Below are positions 27,136-36,588 of a stretch of 64,000 nucleotides of DNA, in pieces (position 1 is the stretch's first letter; every line of letters begins with the position of its first letter). Source of the stretch: Sandaracinaceae bacterium (lineage in GTDB: Bacteria > Myxococcota_A > Polyangia > Polyangiales > Houyiibacteriaceae). Under the pieces are notes generated by a model that worked only from the letters and a program-made list of their open reading frames with translations, was not told the DNA's origin and did no database searches. The position numbers were made by a program, and so were the translations under genes. The stretch spans positions 1,054,001 through 1,118,000 of the forward strand of contig JACKEI010000001.1 in the NCBI GenBank assembly GCA_020633075.1, in the 5' to 3' direction.

Positions 27136-29772
27136 ATGCGAGTGGCATCCGAGCGAGAGCGCGCGAGCGAGCGAGCGTCATGGGCGGTGGCGATGGCGGC
27201 GGTGCTCTGTTCGGCGATGTCCGGAGGCCTCGTGTGGCCATCCGGAGCTCAGGCTCAGCCCGCGCCGCTGGACCTCCCGAGGCAGCCTGAGCCCGCACTT
27301 CCGGGCCCCTCCGAGGCGGGGCCCGGTCCCTCTCCCGAGGTCGCGGCGGTGGAGGAAGCCCCGAGGGAGCAAGCGCCTGCGCACCCAACCGAGTCATCGC
27401 CAGGCGCCGAAGGGGCGTCCCTCGGCGCGTCTGCGCCGAATGTCCCCGGCGCCGCCCCGGTCCTGGACCCCGAGCCACACACGCCCGCCGCGGCGCAGTC
27501 GCCCGAGGTCGCGACGGAGGACCAGCTGGAGCGCTTGGCGGAGCTCAGCTTGGAGGAGCTGCTGGGGATCGAGGTCGTGTCCGCCGCTCGGAGGCCGCAG
27601 CAGCTCATCGATGCGCCCGCGCCTCTGATGGTGATTAGTGCGCAAGACATCCTGGAGCGCGGCTACACCAACCTGGCGGAGATCATCATGGATCTGCCCG
27701 GTTTCGACATCAGTGTGACGAATGGTTCGCACTATATGAACGCGTATCAGCGCGGGTACAGAACTCCTTACACTCAACGCACGCTGATTCTCATCAACGG
27801 TATTGTGGACAATCACCTGTGGCGTCACACGGCACAGATAAGTCGTCAGATTCCCATTCGAAACATCGAGCGCATCGAGGTCCTCTATGGGCCAGCGAGC
27901 GTGGTGTACGGGCCCAACGCGTTCCTGGGCGTCATCAACATCATCACCCGGAACGCGGCGCAGCTGCAGGACGGTGAGACCCGCGCGCACGCCGAGGTCA
28001 TGGGGGGGACGTGGGAGACCTGGGGCATCGAAGTGGGCGTGAACTCGCGCATGCAGGACCTCAGCATCTCGGCATCTGCGCGAGTCTTTCGGAGTGACGA
28101 ACCCGACCTCAGCCAGCGCTGGCCGTGGTTGTCGAACGAGCGTCTGAGCGACCCGAACCACTGGGGTCCGCTGCTCGGGCAGGTCCCGCGTGGCGATGGC
28201 ACCTTGGATCCGCAGTTCGCGAACGATGGCGTGGGCCTGGGGCAGTATCACGACCCGACCGACGACTACGGTCTGTTGGTTCAGGTGGGCTTTCGCGGCC
28301 TGACGCTCGGGCTGATCCACTGGCGCATTCGGGAGGGCTACGGCGCTCAGTACACGGCGGACCACGTCCAACCGAATCAATTCTGGAACAAGGACTCGAC
28401 GCAAGTCTACTTGCAGCACGAAGCGGAGCTGTTCTCTGGCTTTCGGTCCCGTTCGCTCCTGCTGTATCGTCAGTCCGACAACTGGGGGGACTGGGCGGAG
28501 GCGGAGCCAGACACCACGCCGGGGTTCGAGGCCGACTCCTACGTAAGCCTCTCGCAGTGGAACACGGACAACGCGAGCATCCTGTTTCGACAGATGTTCG
28601 AGTACCACCTGATGGACGACGACCTGGTGCTCTCGGCGGGGTTCAAGTTCGAGCGCAAGGACCTCACGCGCGCGTACGACGTCTCCGGGTACTGGGCGGG
28701 CTCGTTCAGCTCCTCCGTGCCCAGCGACAACCTGGGGCCCGAGGGGCTGGGTGCTGGGGTAGTGCACTCGAGCAGCACGCTGCCCTACGTGCAGCTGCCG
28801 CCACCCGCGTCGCACGTGCCCGAGAGCAACCGCATCCAGACGCTGGACCTGGGGGGGTTCATCGAGGCGAACCTGCGGACGGGACCGCTGCGCCTGGTCG
28901 CGGGGCTGCGGTACGACAACAACAGCCTCTACGGTGGGTCGGTCAACCCTCGTCTGGCTGCGATATATCGCGTGCTGCAAGACCGCGGCGCCGTGAAGCT
29001 GCTCTTCGGAACGGCGTTCCAAGAGCCCGCGCCTCAACTGCTCTTTGGTGGCTGGAACGGACGCCGCGCCAACCCCGACCTCCGCCCGGAGACCGTGCGC
29101 AACGTGGACCTCCTGTTCATGATGCAGATCGGTCGCCTCTTTCTCGACGTTGGTGGCTACTACGCGCACTACAGCGACGTCATCAAGGAGGAAGCGCTGA
29201 ACGCCGGCAACCGGGTGGTCGTGGGTGGCGAGCTGAAGGTGCGGCTGACGCTGCCGAACCCGATCCCACGCAGCGCCGACCTACGCCTGTGGGCCAACGC
29301 CAACACCACCTTCGCTTGGAGCAGCCAGTACTACGACTTCGACCAAGAGCGCTGGCGGAATGTCCGCCACGGCCGGGTCCAGCTGGGGGACATCTCCCCG
29401 TTTCGGCTGAACCTCGGCATCACCGTGCCCATCCTCGAGCACGGCTTCTTCACGCTCCGTGGCAACTACGTGAGCGGCAAGCTGCTGTACCTCCGCAACC
29501 CCCTGCGCGACGCCAGCCGGCCCGAAGGGCGCCGCGACGTGGAGCCCTACGTCACGATCGACATGTTCTTGCGCGCGCAGATTCGCAACTTCTCACTGGG
29601 CTTCCTCGTGAGGAACCTCTTCGACGCGCGCTACTTCCACAGCGGCATCGAGCAGGCCGACAGCGGCGACACCAGCAGCAGCGACCCCTCGGTGCGCGCG
29701 CAGGGCTATCGCAACAGCCTGGTTCCCCAGCCAGGGCGCAGCGTGATGCTCACCTTTGCCGTGGACATCTAG
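27136..29772 (+). CDS. TonB-dependent outer-membrane receptor
   Basis: 878 residues. The signal region ends near SGAQAQPAP, then comes a 120-residue Pro/Ala/Glu-rich linker. A TonB-box-like start follows: LSLEELLGIEVVSAARRPQQ. The plug domain includes APAPLMVISAQDILERGYTN and LYGPASVVYGPNAFLGVINI. The C-terminal 600 residues alternate as a 22-strand barrel would, ending in an aromatic/hydrophobic strand (SVMLTFAVDI). The LEELLxIEVVSA start is typical of receptors found with YfiR and hybrid kinases, so this is probably a sensing-plus-uptake module. Substrate not identifiable. Ribosome site GAGGAG precedes the ATG. Confidence 0.92.
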   Translation: MRVASERERASERASWAVAMAAVLCSAMSGGLVWPSGAQAQPAPLDLPRQPEPALPGPSEAGPGPSPEVAAVEEAPREQAPAHPTESSPGAEGASLGASAPNVPGAAPVLDPEPHTPAAAQSPEVATEDQLERLAELSLEELLGIEVVSAARRPQQLIDAPAPLMVISAQDILERGYTNLAEIIMDLPGFDISVTNGSHYMNAYQRGYRTPYTQRTLILINGIVDNHLWRHTAQISRQIPIRNIERIEVLYGPASVVYGPNAFLGVINIITRNAAQLQDGETRAHAEVMGGTWETWGIEVGVNSRMQDLSISASARVFRSDEPDLSQRWPWLSNERLSDPNHWGPLLGQVPRGDGTLDPQFANDGVGLGQYHDPTDDYGLLVQVGFRGLTLGLIHWRIREGYGAQYTADHVQPNQFWNKDSTQVYLQHEAELFSGFRSRSLLLYRQSDNWGDWAEAEPDTTPGFEADSYVSLSQWNTDNASILFRQMFEYHLMDDDLVLSAGFKFERKDLTRAYDVSGYWAGSFSSSVPSDNLGPEGLGAGVVHSSSTLPYVQLPPPASHVPESNRIQTLDLGGFIEANLRTGPLRLVAGLRYDNNSLYGGSVNPRLAAIYRVLQDRGAVKLLFGTAFQEPAPQLLFGGWNGRRANPDLRPETVRNVDLLFMMQIGRLFLDVGGYYAHYSDVIKEEALNAGNRVVVGGELKVRLTLPNPIPRSADLRLWANANTTFAWSSQYYDFDQERWRNVRHGRVQLGDISPFRLNLGITVPILEHGFFTLRGNYVSGKLLYLRNPLRDASRPEGRRDVEPYVTIDMFLRAQIRNFSLGFLVRNLFDARYFHSGIEQADSGDTSSSDPSVRAQGYRNSLVPQPGRSVMLTFAVDI

Positions 29773-29840
29773 CACCCCGTCGAAGACCCCTACCTTCCTC
29801 TCGCTTGCAGCCCAGGGCCCACTTGTCGCCCGCCTCGGTC

Positions 29841-29861
29841 GCAGAACCATCGAGGTTCTGC
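29841..29861. terminator. Perfect hairpin between convergent TonB receptor and purA
   Basis: GCAGAACC-ATCGA-GGTTCTGC, eight perfect pairs with a five-base loop, between the two convergent stops. Could end both transcripts; no long T-tract on either side. Confidence 0.55.
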
Positions 29862-29947
29862 TCCCTCACCGAACGCCACCTGAGCCCTGGTCGCTGGCGC
29901 GATAGAAAGGCCAGTTCTTCACCGGGCTGCTAGCACCTCGTCGTGCT

Positions 29948-31228
29948 CTAGGCCCCGAAGGGGTTGGACACGTCGGCGGTGGCTTCGCGGTCCGGGCCGA
30001 CGCTGATGATGCCCACCTTGCAGCCCACCAGGTCTTCCAGGCGCTCGATGTAGGCGCGCGCGTTGGCCGGCAGGTCCGCGCGCACGCGGCAGCCGGAGAT
30101 GTCCTCGCTGAAGCCCGGCAAGGACTCGTACACGGGGGTGACGCGGTCGAGGTCGTCATACGGAGGCACGCTCAGGCGCTCGCCGTCGAGCTCGTACGCG
30201 ACGCAGATCTTCAGCGTCTCGTGGCCGCGCAGCACGTCGAGCTTGGTGAGCGCGATCTCGGTCATGCCGTTGACGCGCACGGCGAGGCGGAGCGCCACGG
30301 CGTCCATCCAGCCGCAGCGCCGCGGGCGCCCGGTGGTGCTGCCGTACTCCACGCCGACGTCGCGCAGCTTCTGGCCCACTTCGTCGTTCAGCTCGGTGGG
30401 GAAGGGCCCGCCGCCCACGCGCGTGGCGTAGGCCTTGGTGATGCCCACCACGGCGGAGATGGCCGTGGGCCCGATGCCGGCGCCCGCGCACGCGCCGCCC
30501 GCGATGGCGTTGCTGCTGGTGACGAAGGGGTAGGTGCCGTGGTCGATGTCCAGCATCGTCCCCTGCGCGCCCTCGAGCAGGATGCGCTGGTCCTGTGCGA
30601 CGGCCTCCGCGACGATCTGTGCGGTGTCGCAGATGGCGTCGCCCAGGCGCGCGCCCATGGCCAGGTAGGTCTGCAGGATGGGCTCGAGCTCCGGGACCTC
30701 ACCGCCGTGCGCCTCGATCACCGGGCGCCACGCGGCCAGGTTGGCCTCCAGCTTGGGCTGAAGGCGCTCGCGGCTGCGCAGGTCACCCATGCGTACCCCG
30801 CGCCGGCCGACCTTGTCTTCGTACGTGGGCCCGATGCCCCGCTTGGTGGTGCCGATGGCGTCGTCGCCCTTGGCGGCCTCGCGCAGCCCGTCGATGAGCT
30901 TGTGCTGGGGCAACACCACGTGCGCGCGGTCCGAGATCTTCAGCCGCGACTGGCAGTCCACGCCGCGCGCCTCGAGCTGGTCGATCTCGCGTAGCAGGAC
31001 CTCGGGATCCAGCACGGTGCCCTGCGCGATGACGCACTGGCCGTCATGCAGGATGCCGCTCGGGATGAGGTGCAGGATGAGCTTCTCGCCCTTGACTACC
31101 AGCGTGTGCCCGGCGTTCGCGCCACCGGCATAGCGCACCACGAGGTCCGCGTAGGGCGTGTAGAGGTCCACGACCTTTCCCTTGCCCTCGTCACCCCACT
31201 GGGCACCTACAACAACCAAAGCAGGCAT
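29948..31228 (-). CDS. purA: Adenylosuccinate synthetase
   Basis: Joins IMP and aspartate using GTP, the first committed step to AMP. 426 residues, standard length. The N-terminal loop VVGAQWGDEGKGKVVDLYTP is followed by the IMP/GTP-binding GTTKRGIGPTYEDKVGRRGV, LEGAQGTMLDIDHGTYPFVT and the late TRVGGGPFPTEL. Last gene of serA-hisZ-purA, 14 bases after hisZ. The hisZ-purA neighbour pair occurs in other bacteria. Confidence 0.97.
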   Translation of the reverse strand: MPALVVVGAQWGDEGKGKVVDLYTPYADLVVRYAGGANAGHTLVVKGEKLILHLIPSGILHDGQCVIAQGTVLDPEVLLREIDQLEARGVDCQSRLKISDRAHVVLPQHKLIDGLREAAKGDDAIGTTKRGIGPTYEDKVGRRGVRMGDLRSRERLQPKLEANLAAWRPVIEAHGGEVPELEPILQTYLAMGARLGDAICDTAQIVAEAVAQDQRILLEGAQGTMLDIDHGTYPFVTSSNAIAGGACAGAGIGPTAISAVVGITKAYATRVGGGPFPTELNDEVGQKLRDVGVEYGSTTGRPRRCGWMDAVALRLAVRVNGMTEIALTKLDVLRGHETLKICVAYELDGERLSVPPYDDLDRVTPVYESLPGFSEDISGCRVRADLPANARAYIERLEDLVGCKVGIISVGPDREATADVSNPFGA

Positions 31229-31242
31229 TCGACTCGTTGCTC

Positions 31243-32619
31243 CTACAGCGCCGCGCCCGTCGCCGCGTGGGCGAACGAGGTCAGCTGGTGGATGATATCC
31301 GGGGTGTCGCTCGCGATGCGCGACGTTTCGCCGTCGTGAACGCGCACGACGCGATGCGAGCGGCCGCTCGCCATGATGACCAGGGGGTAGCTCCAGCTCA
31401 CGGCGTAGGCCGTGGCTTGCTTCACGCTACCGTCGACTCGCGCGGCGGGGAGGCCACCGGCGCGCAGCGTGGCCGCGAGCGCGTCGGCTGCGGGCGCGTC
31501 GCCGCCCACCACCACGCGCAGCGGCGCGTTGTCCAGCATGCTCTGACCCTGCGCGCGCAGGGCCCAGGCGAGGTTGTCCACGTCGAAGGCGAAGCCGGTG
31601 GCGGGCGCGGGCATGCCGAAGCGGGCGAGCAGGGCGTCGTAGCGTCCTCCCGTGCCCACCGGCGCTCCAGGCCCCTCGGCGAGCAGCGTGACGCTCACGC
31701 CCGTGTAGTACGAGTGGCCGCGCAGCTCCCCGAGGTCCACGGTGACCGTGGCGTCCAGGGCAATGTCCGACAGGCGGTCCACGACCTCGCTGAGCTCGCG
31801 GATGGCGTCGGCGATGGGCCCGCGGGGGAAGCGCTTGCGCGCGGCGGCGAGGACGCTGACGTCGCCATAGAGCTCGGTCAGCGCCAGCACGCGGGTGCGC
31901 TCCTTCGCGGGGACCCCAGCCTGCTGCAGCCGCGCCTCGATGGAGAACGCGTCCTTCTGAGCGAGGGCGTCCGCCACACCGGCGCGCGCGGCCGACGGAA
32001 CCAGGTCCAGCACGGTGGCCGCGATGTTGACGTGGGCCAGCTCGAGCTGGTGCCCGCGCAGCCCGACTTGCTGGCACGCGTGGTCTGCGATGCGCAAGAC
32101 CTCCACGTCTGCCTCGGGGCCGCCCCAGCCGATGCACTCGATACCAGCCTGTAGGGTCTGCTGGCGGCGGCGGGCGCGGTGGCGCATGCGCCGCACCACG
32201 GTGCCTTCGTAGCAGAGGCGGTGCGGGGAGGGCCGGTCCGAGAGGCGCGTGGCGACGATGCGAGCCACCTGCGGCGTCATGTCGGGACGCAGCAGCGCCA
32301 CCTCACCGCTGTGGGGCTCCACGAAGCGCATGAGCTCGCGGCGGTCCACCGCGTCCAGCCCGCGCTCCAGCACCTCGGCCAGCTCGAACGGCGGCGTGAT
32401 GACGCGGTCGTATCCGTACAAGCCGAACACGCGCATCACCTCGCTGCGCAGGCGCTTCAGCCCCGCCGAGGTGGGGGGCACGATGTCGCGCATGCCCCGC
32501 GGCGGCACCAACCCAAGGGCGTCCGGGTGCAACCCCGCCCCCTCGGTGCGCTGACCGAGTTCGTCGCCAGCGGGGGCGACGGGGGCGACGGGTGCCCGAG
32601 GAGGCGCCTGCTTGGGCAT
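31243..32619 (-). CDS. hisZ: ATP phosphoribosyltransferase regulatory subunit (HisRS-like)
   Basis: Histidyl-tRNA-synthetase paralogue that forms a hetero-octamer with short HisG and makes it sensitive to histidine. 458 residues. It has the class II catalytic-like core (GMRDIVPPTSAGLKRLRSEV, LLRPDMTPQVARIVATRL) and a LRGHSYYTGVSVTLLAEG segment. It lacks a clear anticodon-binding domain like HisRS; instead it has a short C-terminal region. A 35-residue Pro-rich leader precedes the core. Placement between serA and purA supports an amino-acid/purine role. hisG is not in the window. Confidence 0.85.
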   Translation of the reverse strand: MPKQAPPRAPVAPVAPAGDELGQRTEGAGLHPDALGLVPPRGMRDIVPPTSAGLKRLRSEVMRVFGLYGYDRVITPPFELAEVLERGLDAVDRRELMRFVEPHSGEVALLRPDMTPQVARIVATRLSDRPSPHRLCYEGTVVRRMRHRARRRQQTLQAGIECIGWGGPEADVEVLRIADHACQQVGLRGHQLELAHVNIAATVLDLVPSAARAGVADALAQKDAFSIEARLQQAGVPAKERTRVLALTELYGDVSVLAAARKRFPRGPIADAIRELSEVVDRLSDIALDATVTVDLGELRGHSYYTGVSVTLLAEGPGAPVGTGGRYDALLARFGMPAPATGFAFDVDNLAWALRAQGQSMLDNAPLRVVVGGDAPAADALAATLRAGGLPAARVDGSVKQATAYAVSWSYPLVIMASGRSHRVVRVHDGETSRIASDTPDIIHQLTSFAHAATGAAL

Positions 32620-32638
32620 GTTCGTGATCTCTCGAGGC

Positions 32639-34231
32639 TCAGAGCCGGACGCAGAGCACGGACTCTACGTTCGCGATGGCGCGCAAGGCGACGAGGGCAT
32701 CGGCCGGCACATCGCCGTCGACGTTCCAGAGGGCGAGGGCCTGGCCCTTCTCCTCATCGAGGCCGAGCTGCATGCGGGACACGTTGATGCCGCGCTCGCC
32801 CATGATGGTACCGACCGCGCCGATGACGCCGGGGCGGTCCTGGTTCTTCATGACGAGCGTGGTGCCGCCCATGACGGCGTCGATCTCGTAGCCCTCGAGC
32901 CCGACCAGACGCGGCTCGCCGCGCTGACCGATGGTGCCCGTGGCGGTGTGGATGCCGTGCTCGCCGGTCACCGTGACGCGCACCGTGGTGCTGTAGCCGC
33001 GGCTGTCGGAGTCGCGGATCTCGACGAGCTTGATGCCACGCTCCTGCGCCTCGAAGGGGGCGGAGATGGGGTTGACCGGCTCCTCCATGTGCTGCTGGAG
33101 GTACCCGGCCAAGGCGCCGCGCGCGATGGGGGTCACGCCCAGCTCGCCCGCCACGCCGGTGCAGGTCACGCGGATCTCGCGGACGTCCACCTTCTCTAGC
33201 TGGCCCAGGAGCGCGCCCAGCTGCTTGGCCAGGTCCACGTAGGGCTGAAGCTGCTCCGCCGTCTCGGCGGGCAGGGCGGGGACGTTGATGGCGTTCTTGA
33301 CGACGTTGTCCTTGAGGTAGTCGGCAACCTGCTGCGCGATCTCCACGGCGACGCGCTCCTGCGCCTCACTGGTGGAGGCCCCGAGGTGCGGCGTGAGCAG
33401 GGCGTTCTCCACACCGATGAGGGGGTGGTCCGCCGGAATGGGCTCCTTCACGAAGACGTCCAGCGCCGCGCCACCGAGCTTGCCGCTCTCGAGCGCGTCC
33501 TTGAGGGCCACCTCGTCCACGATGCCGCCGCGCGCGGCGTTCACCAGCATGGCGCCGGTCTTCATCTTGGCGAAGGCCTTCGCGTCGAAGAGGTTGGTGG
33601 TCTCGGGGGTGAGCGGCACGTGCAGGGTGATGAAGTCCGAGCGCTCGAGCAGCTCGTCGAAGCCGACCAGCTCCACGCCCAGGCTGGCGGCCTTCTCCTT
33701 GGTCATCACGGGGTCCATGCCGATGACCTTCATGTGAAGGCCCTGCGCCCGGGTGACGACGATGCGCCCGATGTTGCCGAGACCGATGACGCCCAACGTC
33801 TTGTTGGTCATCTCGCGACCCTCGAACTTGGTCTTCTCCCAGGCGCCGGCCTTCATGGAGGCCACGGCCTGCGGGATCTTGCGCGCCAGCGCCGTCATGA
33901 GCGAGATGGCGTGCTCCGCCGTGGTGACCGCGTTGCCGGTGGGGGTGTTCATCACCACGATGCCGCGCTTGCTCGCAGCCGGGATGTTCACGTTGTCCAC
34001 GCCGATGCCGGCACGGCCGACGACGCGCAGGTTGTCTGCGGCGGCGATGACCTTCGGCGTGACCTTGGTGGCCGAGCGGATGATCAGGCCGTGGTACTCG
34101 CCGATGACCCCACAGAGCTGGTCCTCGTTCATGCCGGTCTTGTACTCGACCTCGAGCCCAGGGACGCTACGCAGCACCTTGAGCCCTGCGTCGCTTAGTT
34201 TGTCGGATACGAGTACTTTCACGTTCGCCAT
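32639..34231 (-). CDS. serA: D-3-phosphoglycerate dehydrogenase
   Basis: First step of serine biosynthesis from 3-phosphoglycerate. About 530 residues, the long type with an intervening domain and a C-terminal ACT domain. NAD loop GLGNIGRIVVTRAQG, catalytic Arg in NAARGGIVDE, His in LLTPHLGASTSEAQ. The ACT domain (last 75 residues, MKNQDRPGVIGAVGTIMGER) is the usual serine-sensing site. ATG 34231 is chosen over a GTG two codons upstream because AAGGAG lies at the right distance. First gene of the serA-hisZ-purA run. Confidence 0.95.
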   Translation of the reverse strand: MANVKVLVSDKLSDAGLKVLRSVPGLEVEYKTGMNEDQLCGVIGEYHGLIIRSATKVTPKVIAAADNLRVVGRAGIGVDNVNIPAASKRGIVVMNTPTGNAVTTAEHAISLMTALARKIPQAVASMKAGAWEKTKFEGREMTNKTLGVIGLGNIGRIVVTRAQGLHMKVIGMDPVMTKEKAASLGVELVGFDELLERSDFITLHVPLTPETTNLFDAKAFAKMKTGAMLVNAARGGIVDEVALKDALESGKLGGAALDVFVKEPIPADHPLIGVENALLTPHLGASTSEAQERVAVEIAQQVADYLKDNVVKNAINVPALPAETAEQLQPYVDLAKQLGALLGQLEKVDVREIRVTCTGVAGELGVTPIARGALAGYLQQHMEEPVNPISAPFEAQERGIKLVEIRDSDSRGYSTTVRVTVTGEHGIHTATGTIGQRGEPRLVGLEGYEIDAVMGGTTLVMKNQDRPGVIGAVGTIMGERGINVSRMQLGLDEEKGQALALWNVDGDVPADALVALRAIANVESVLCVRL

Positions 34232-34274
34232 GATCACTCCTTCTGAGCGCGCGGAGGGCAGAGTTTAGAGGCCG

Positions 34275-34304
34275 GACTGCTAGCAGTCTGACCCGGTGGG
34301 GTCA
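34275..34304. promoter_or_regulatory. Two adjacent perfect palindromes upstream of serA
   Basis: GACTGCTAGCAGTC (34275-34288) is a perfect 14-base palindrome. It abuts TGACCC-GGTG-GGGTCA (34289-34304), a perfect six-pair stem with a four-base loop. The pair lies between the kinase stop (34363) and the serA start (34231), both on the minus strand. Could be an operator for serA, the kinase terminator, or both. Confidence 0.45.
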
Positions 34305-34362
34305 AGCGTGTGTCGGGCGGTAGGGGCGTGTTTGCCGGGTATTCGCGCCGTGTTTCCGGCGG

Positions 34363-36588
34363 TCAGTTCGGCTGCGCGGGGACCGCGATGTCGAGACGGG
34401 TGAGGACGGTCAGCACGCGCGCGCCGCGCGCTCCGTCGCGGCCGTCCGGATCATCGAGCGCGGCCACGACATCCGCCGTGCGTCGAGGCTTGCGCAAGAG
34501 CACGAGGGCGAGGGCCATGGCGCCTGGGAGGGTGCTGGTAGCGAGGGCGCGCGGGAGGGAGCGTGAGAGCGCCCAGACCAGGCCGCCCGTTGGGTCTCCG
34601 ACGTCGAGTGGGTCGAGCCCGTGCAGCAAGCGTCGGCGCGTGGCCTCGAGCAGGATCTCCCAGGGCGTGGAGACGAGGGGGAAGCGCTCACCCGGGGCAG
34701 TGGCGCCGGGGTAGAACGCGAACGAGCCGCTGGTCCAGAGCGCGGTCTCCAGCAGCTTCTCCTCCACCTGTGCCGCGATGTGCTGGTACAAGTGCACGGG
34801 CTCCACGAGGCCCAGCGCCACCAGCGTGTCGCCTAGCTTGCCCTCGAAGCGAGGCATGACCGCGAGGGCCATGTCCAGCTCGCCGCGCGAGACGACCCCT
34901 CGGGCGACCAGGTACTCGCCCAGTAGCTCGCCGGGCATGTTGCTGGCCACCAGGACGGGCGTGCCCTCCACGACGTAGATCTCTTTGCGAACCGCGCCTT
35001 GCTCCGCGAGCCAGAGGCCGGTCTCCGAGCGCACCAGCGAGGAGCCCAAAGCGGCGACCACCCCCCCCGCGTCAGCCCGCACGGTGCGCTCGGGCTGGAG
35101 CGCGGGGAACTCGTCGCTCGTCACCGTGCTGAAGCTGGCCGAGCGTGCGTGCCGCAGGAACTCGGGCACGTCCTTCAGGACGCACGTGTCGCCGGACGGC
35201 AGACGCAGGCGCTCGTGTGGCTGCAGCTGTCCGAGGGCGATCGCCTCTACCACGTCGGCGTAGGTCAGCTCGGCCCGCCACTCACCAGCCACGCAGATGG
35301 CGTACTCGCGGGGGACAGCCAGCGCGGGCGCGGAGAGCGGTCGCGCGTCGGTGCCGCGCGTGTCGGCGGGCGGTGCGTCGGTGCCGCGCGTGTCGGCGGG
35401 CGGTGCGTCGGTGCCGCGCGTGTCGGCGGGCGGTGCGTCGGCCGGGGAGACCAGGGTCCCTGGGTCCGCCCCCGGCACGAGGGTGTCGCGCTCGGCCAGC
35501 GGGTTTCGGGTCGGGAAGAACGGGGCCTCCCCGCGGGCCATCTCTTGGAGGGTGCGGTCGAAGTGCGGAGTCTTTTCGTCTTCCGGCAGGGGCAGGGGAT
35601 ACTCGCCGGTCACCTTCAAGAACTCGCCGGTGGCGTGCGAGACCAGATCGCCGAACTGCTTGCGGGTTGGCGCGGTCACCTCGTCGAGGCCCGCTTCGGC
35701 GACCGCGATCTCGAGCTCTTCGAGGCAGGCGGCGGCAGACGCCGGACGGTCGCTGGGGGCCACGGACAAGAGCCGGCACACGAAGTCACGCAGCGCACCC
35801 GGCAGGCTTGCGCTGGTCTGGTCGAAGTGCTCGGTGTTGCCGTCGCGGATGGCCAGCAAGATCGCGAGCTCGCTGCCGCCTCGAAAGAGAGGCTTTCCGC
35901 CCATGAGGAGCTCGGCCGCGATGACACCCACCGCGAAGAGGTCCGTGCGCACGTCTAGCGGGCCGCCGGCGACCTGCTCCGGCGCCAGGTACCCGAGCTT
36001 CCCCATGCGCCGGCCGCTCTGCCGCGCCGGGAGGTGCGCGCTCAGCCGGCTCTGGGCGATGCCGAGGTCCCCGAGCTTCACCTCGCCATGAACCGAGAGC
36101 AAGACGTTCGATGGGCTCACGTCACGGTGGACGACTCCGAGGTGGACCCCGTCCGCGTCATGCGCCGTGTGCACCGCCGAGAGGCCGCGCAGGATCTCCC
36201 GGATCACGTAGATGCAGGACTCCAAGGGCAGACCCAAGCCCTGGTGCTGGATCCAGCGGAGCAGACGCCACAGATCGCAGCCCCGCACGTACTCGAGCGC
36301 GAGGTAGGGCTGGCCACCGGCCTCGCCGAAACCCAGCATCTGGACCACGTTCGGGTGGCGGATACGCGCCCCCAGCTGCGCCTCTTCCTCGAACATGGCG
36401 AGCGCGCCGGGCTCGCTGGCGAGGTGCGGCAGCATCCGCTTCACGCAGATGACCCGGTCCTCGCCGACCGGACGCGGCTCGAGCGCACGAAACACCTCCG
36501 CCATACCGCCGACCGCGACCCGGTCGAGCAGCTGGTAGGCGCCAAACGGCCCCACATCGGCCTCGTTGGATGGCGGATGCGAGCTCAC
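34363..36588 (-). CDS. Ser/Thr protein kinase with GYF-like and DUF4388-like C-terminal domains
   Basis: About 741 residues. The N-terminal Hanks kinase has a glycine loop-like VAVGGMAEVF, the catalytic Lys in VICVKRML, VVHRDVSPSNVLL, and GDLGIA in place of DFG, ending about residue 290. A Pro/Asp/Thr-rich linker carries three identical 10-residue repeats. It is followed by a GYF_2-like segment (WRAELTYADVVEAIALGQLQ) and a DUF4388/PATAN-like region (LGEYLVARGVVSRGELDMAL). No membrane helix. Typical of myxobacterial signalling kinases. The start is uncertain: GTG 36588 is better spaced from a weak AGAGACAGG than TTG 36594. Confidence 0.88.
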   Translation of the reverse strand: MSSHPPSNEADVGPFGAYQLLDRVAVGGMAEVFRALEPRPVGEDRVICVKRMLPHLASEPGALAMFEEEAQLGARIRHPNVVQMLGFGEAGGQPYLALEYVRGCDLWRLLRWIQHQGLGLPLESCIYVIREILRGLSAVHTAHDADGVHLGVVHRDVSPSNVLLSVHGEVKLGDLGIAQSRLSAHLPARQSGRRMGKLGYLAPEQVAGGPLDVRTDLFAVGVIAAELLMGGKPLFRGGSELAILLAIRDGNTEHFDQTSASLPGALRDFVCRLLSVAPSDRPASAAACLEELEIAVAEAGLDEVTAPTRKQFGDLVSHATGEFLKVTGEYPLPLPEDEKTPHFDRTLQEMARGEAPFFPTRNPLAERDTLVPGADPGTLVSPADAPPADTRGTDAPPADTRGTDAPPADTRGTDARPLSAPALAVPREYAICVAGEWRAELTYADVVEAIALGQLQPHERLRLPSGDTCVLKDVPEFLRHARSASFSTVTSDEFPALQPERTVRADAGGVVAALGSSLVRSETGLWLAEQGAVRKEIYVVEGTPVLVASNMPGELLGEYLVARGVVSRGELDMALAVMPRFEGKLGDTLVALGLVEPVHLYQHIAAQVEEKLLETALWTSGSFAFYPGATAPGERFPLVSTPWEILLEATRRRLLHGLDPLDVGDPTGGLVWALSRSLPRALATSTLPGAMALALVLLRKPRRTADVVAALDDPDGRDGARGARVLTVLTRLDIAVPAQPN
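35351..35440. repeat. Three identical 30-base tandem repeats in the kinase linker
   Basis: Copies at 35351-35380, 35381-35410 and 35411-35440 are base-identical and encode TDAPPADTRG. A partial copy adjoins at the low-coordinate side. In frame, so it changes only linker length. Confidence 0.95.

Noticed and set aside
35351..35440. CRISPR-like array
   Set aside because: The repeats are directly abutting without spacers and lie in frame in a kinase linker.
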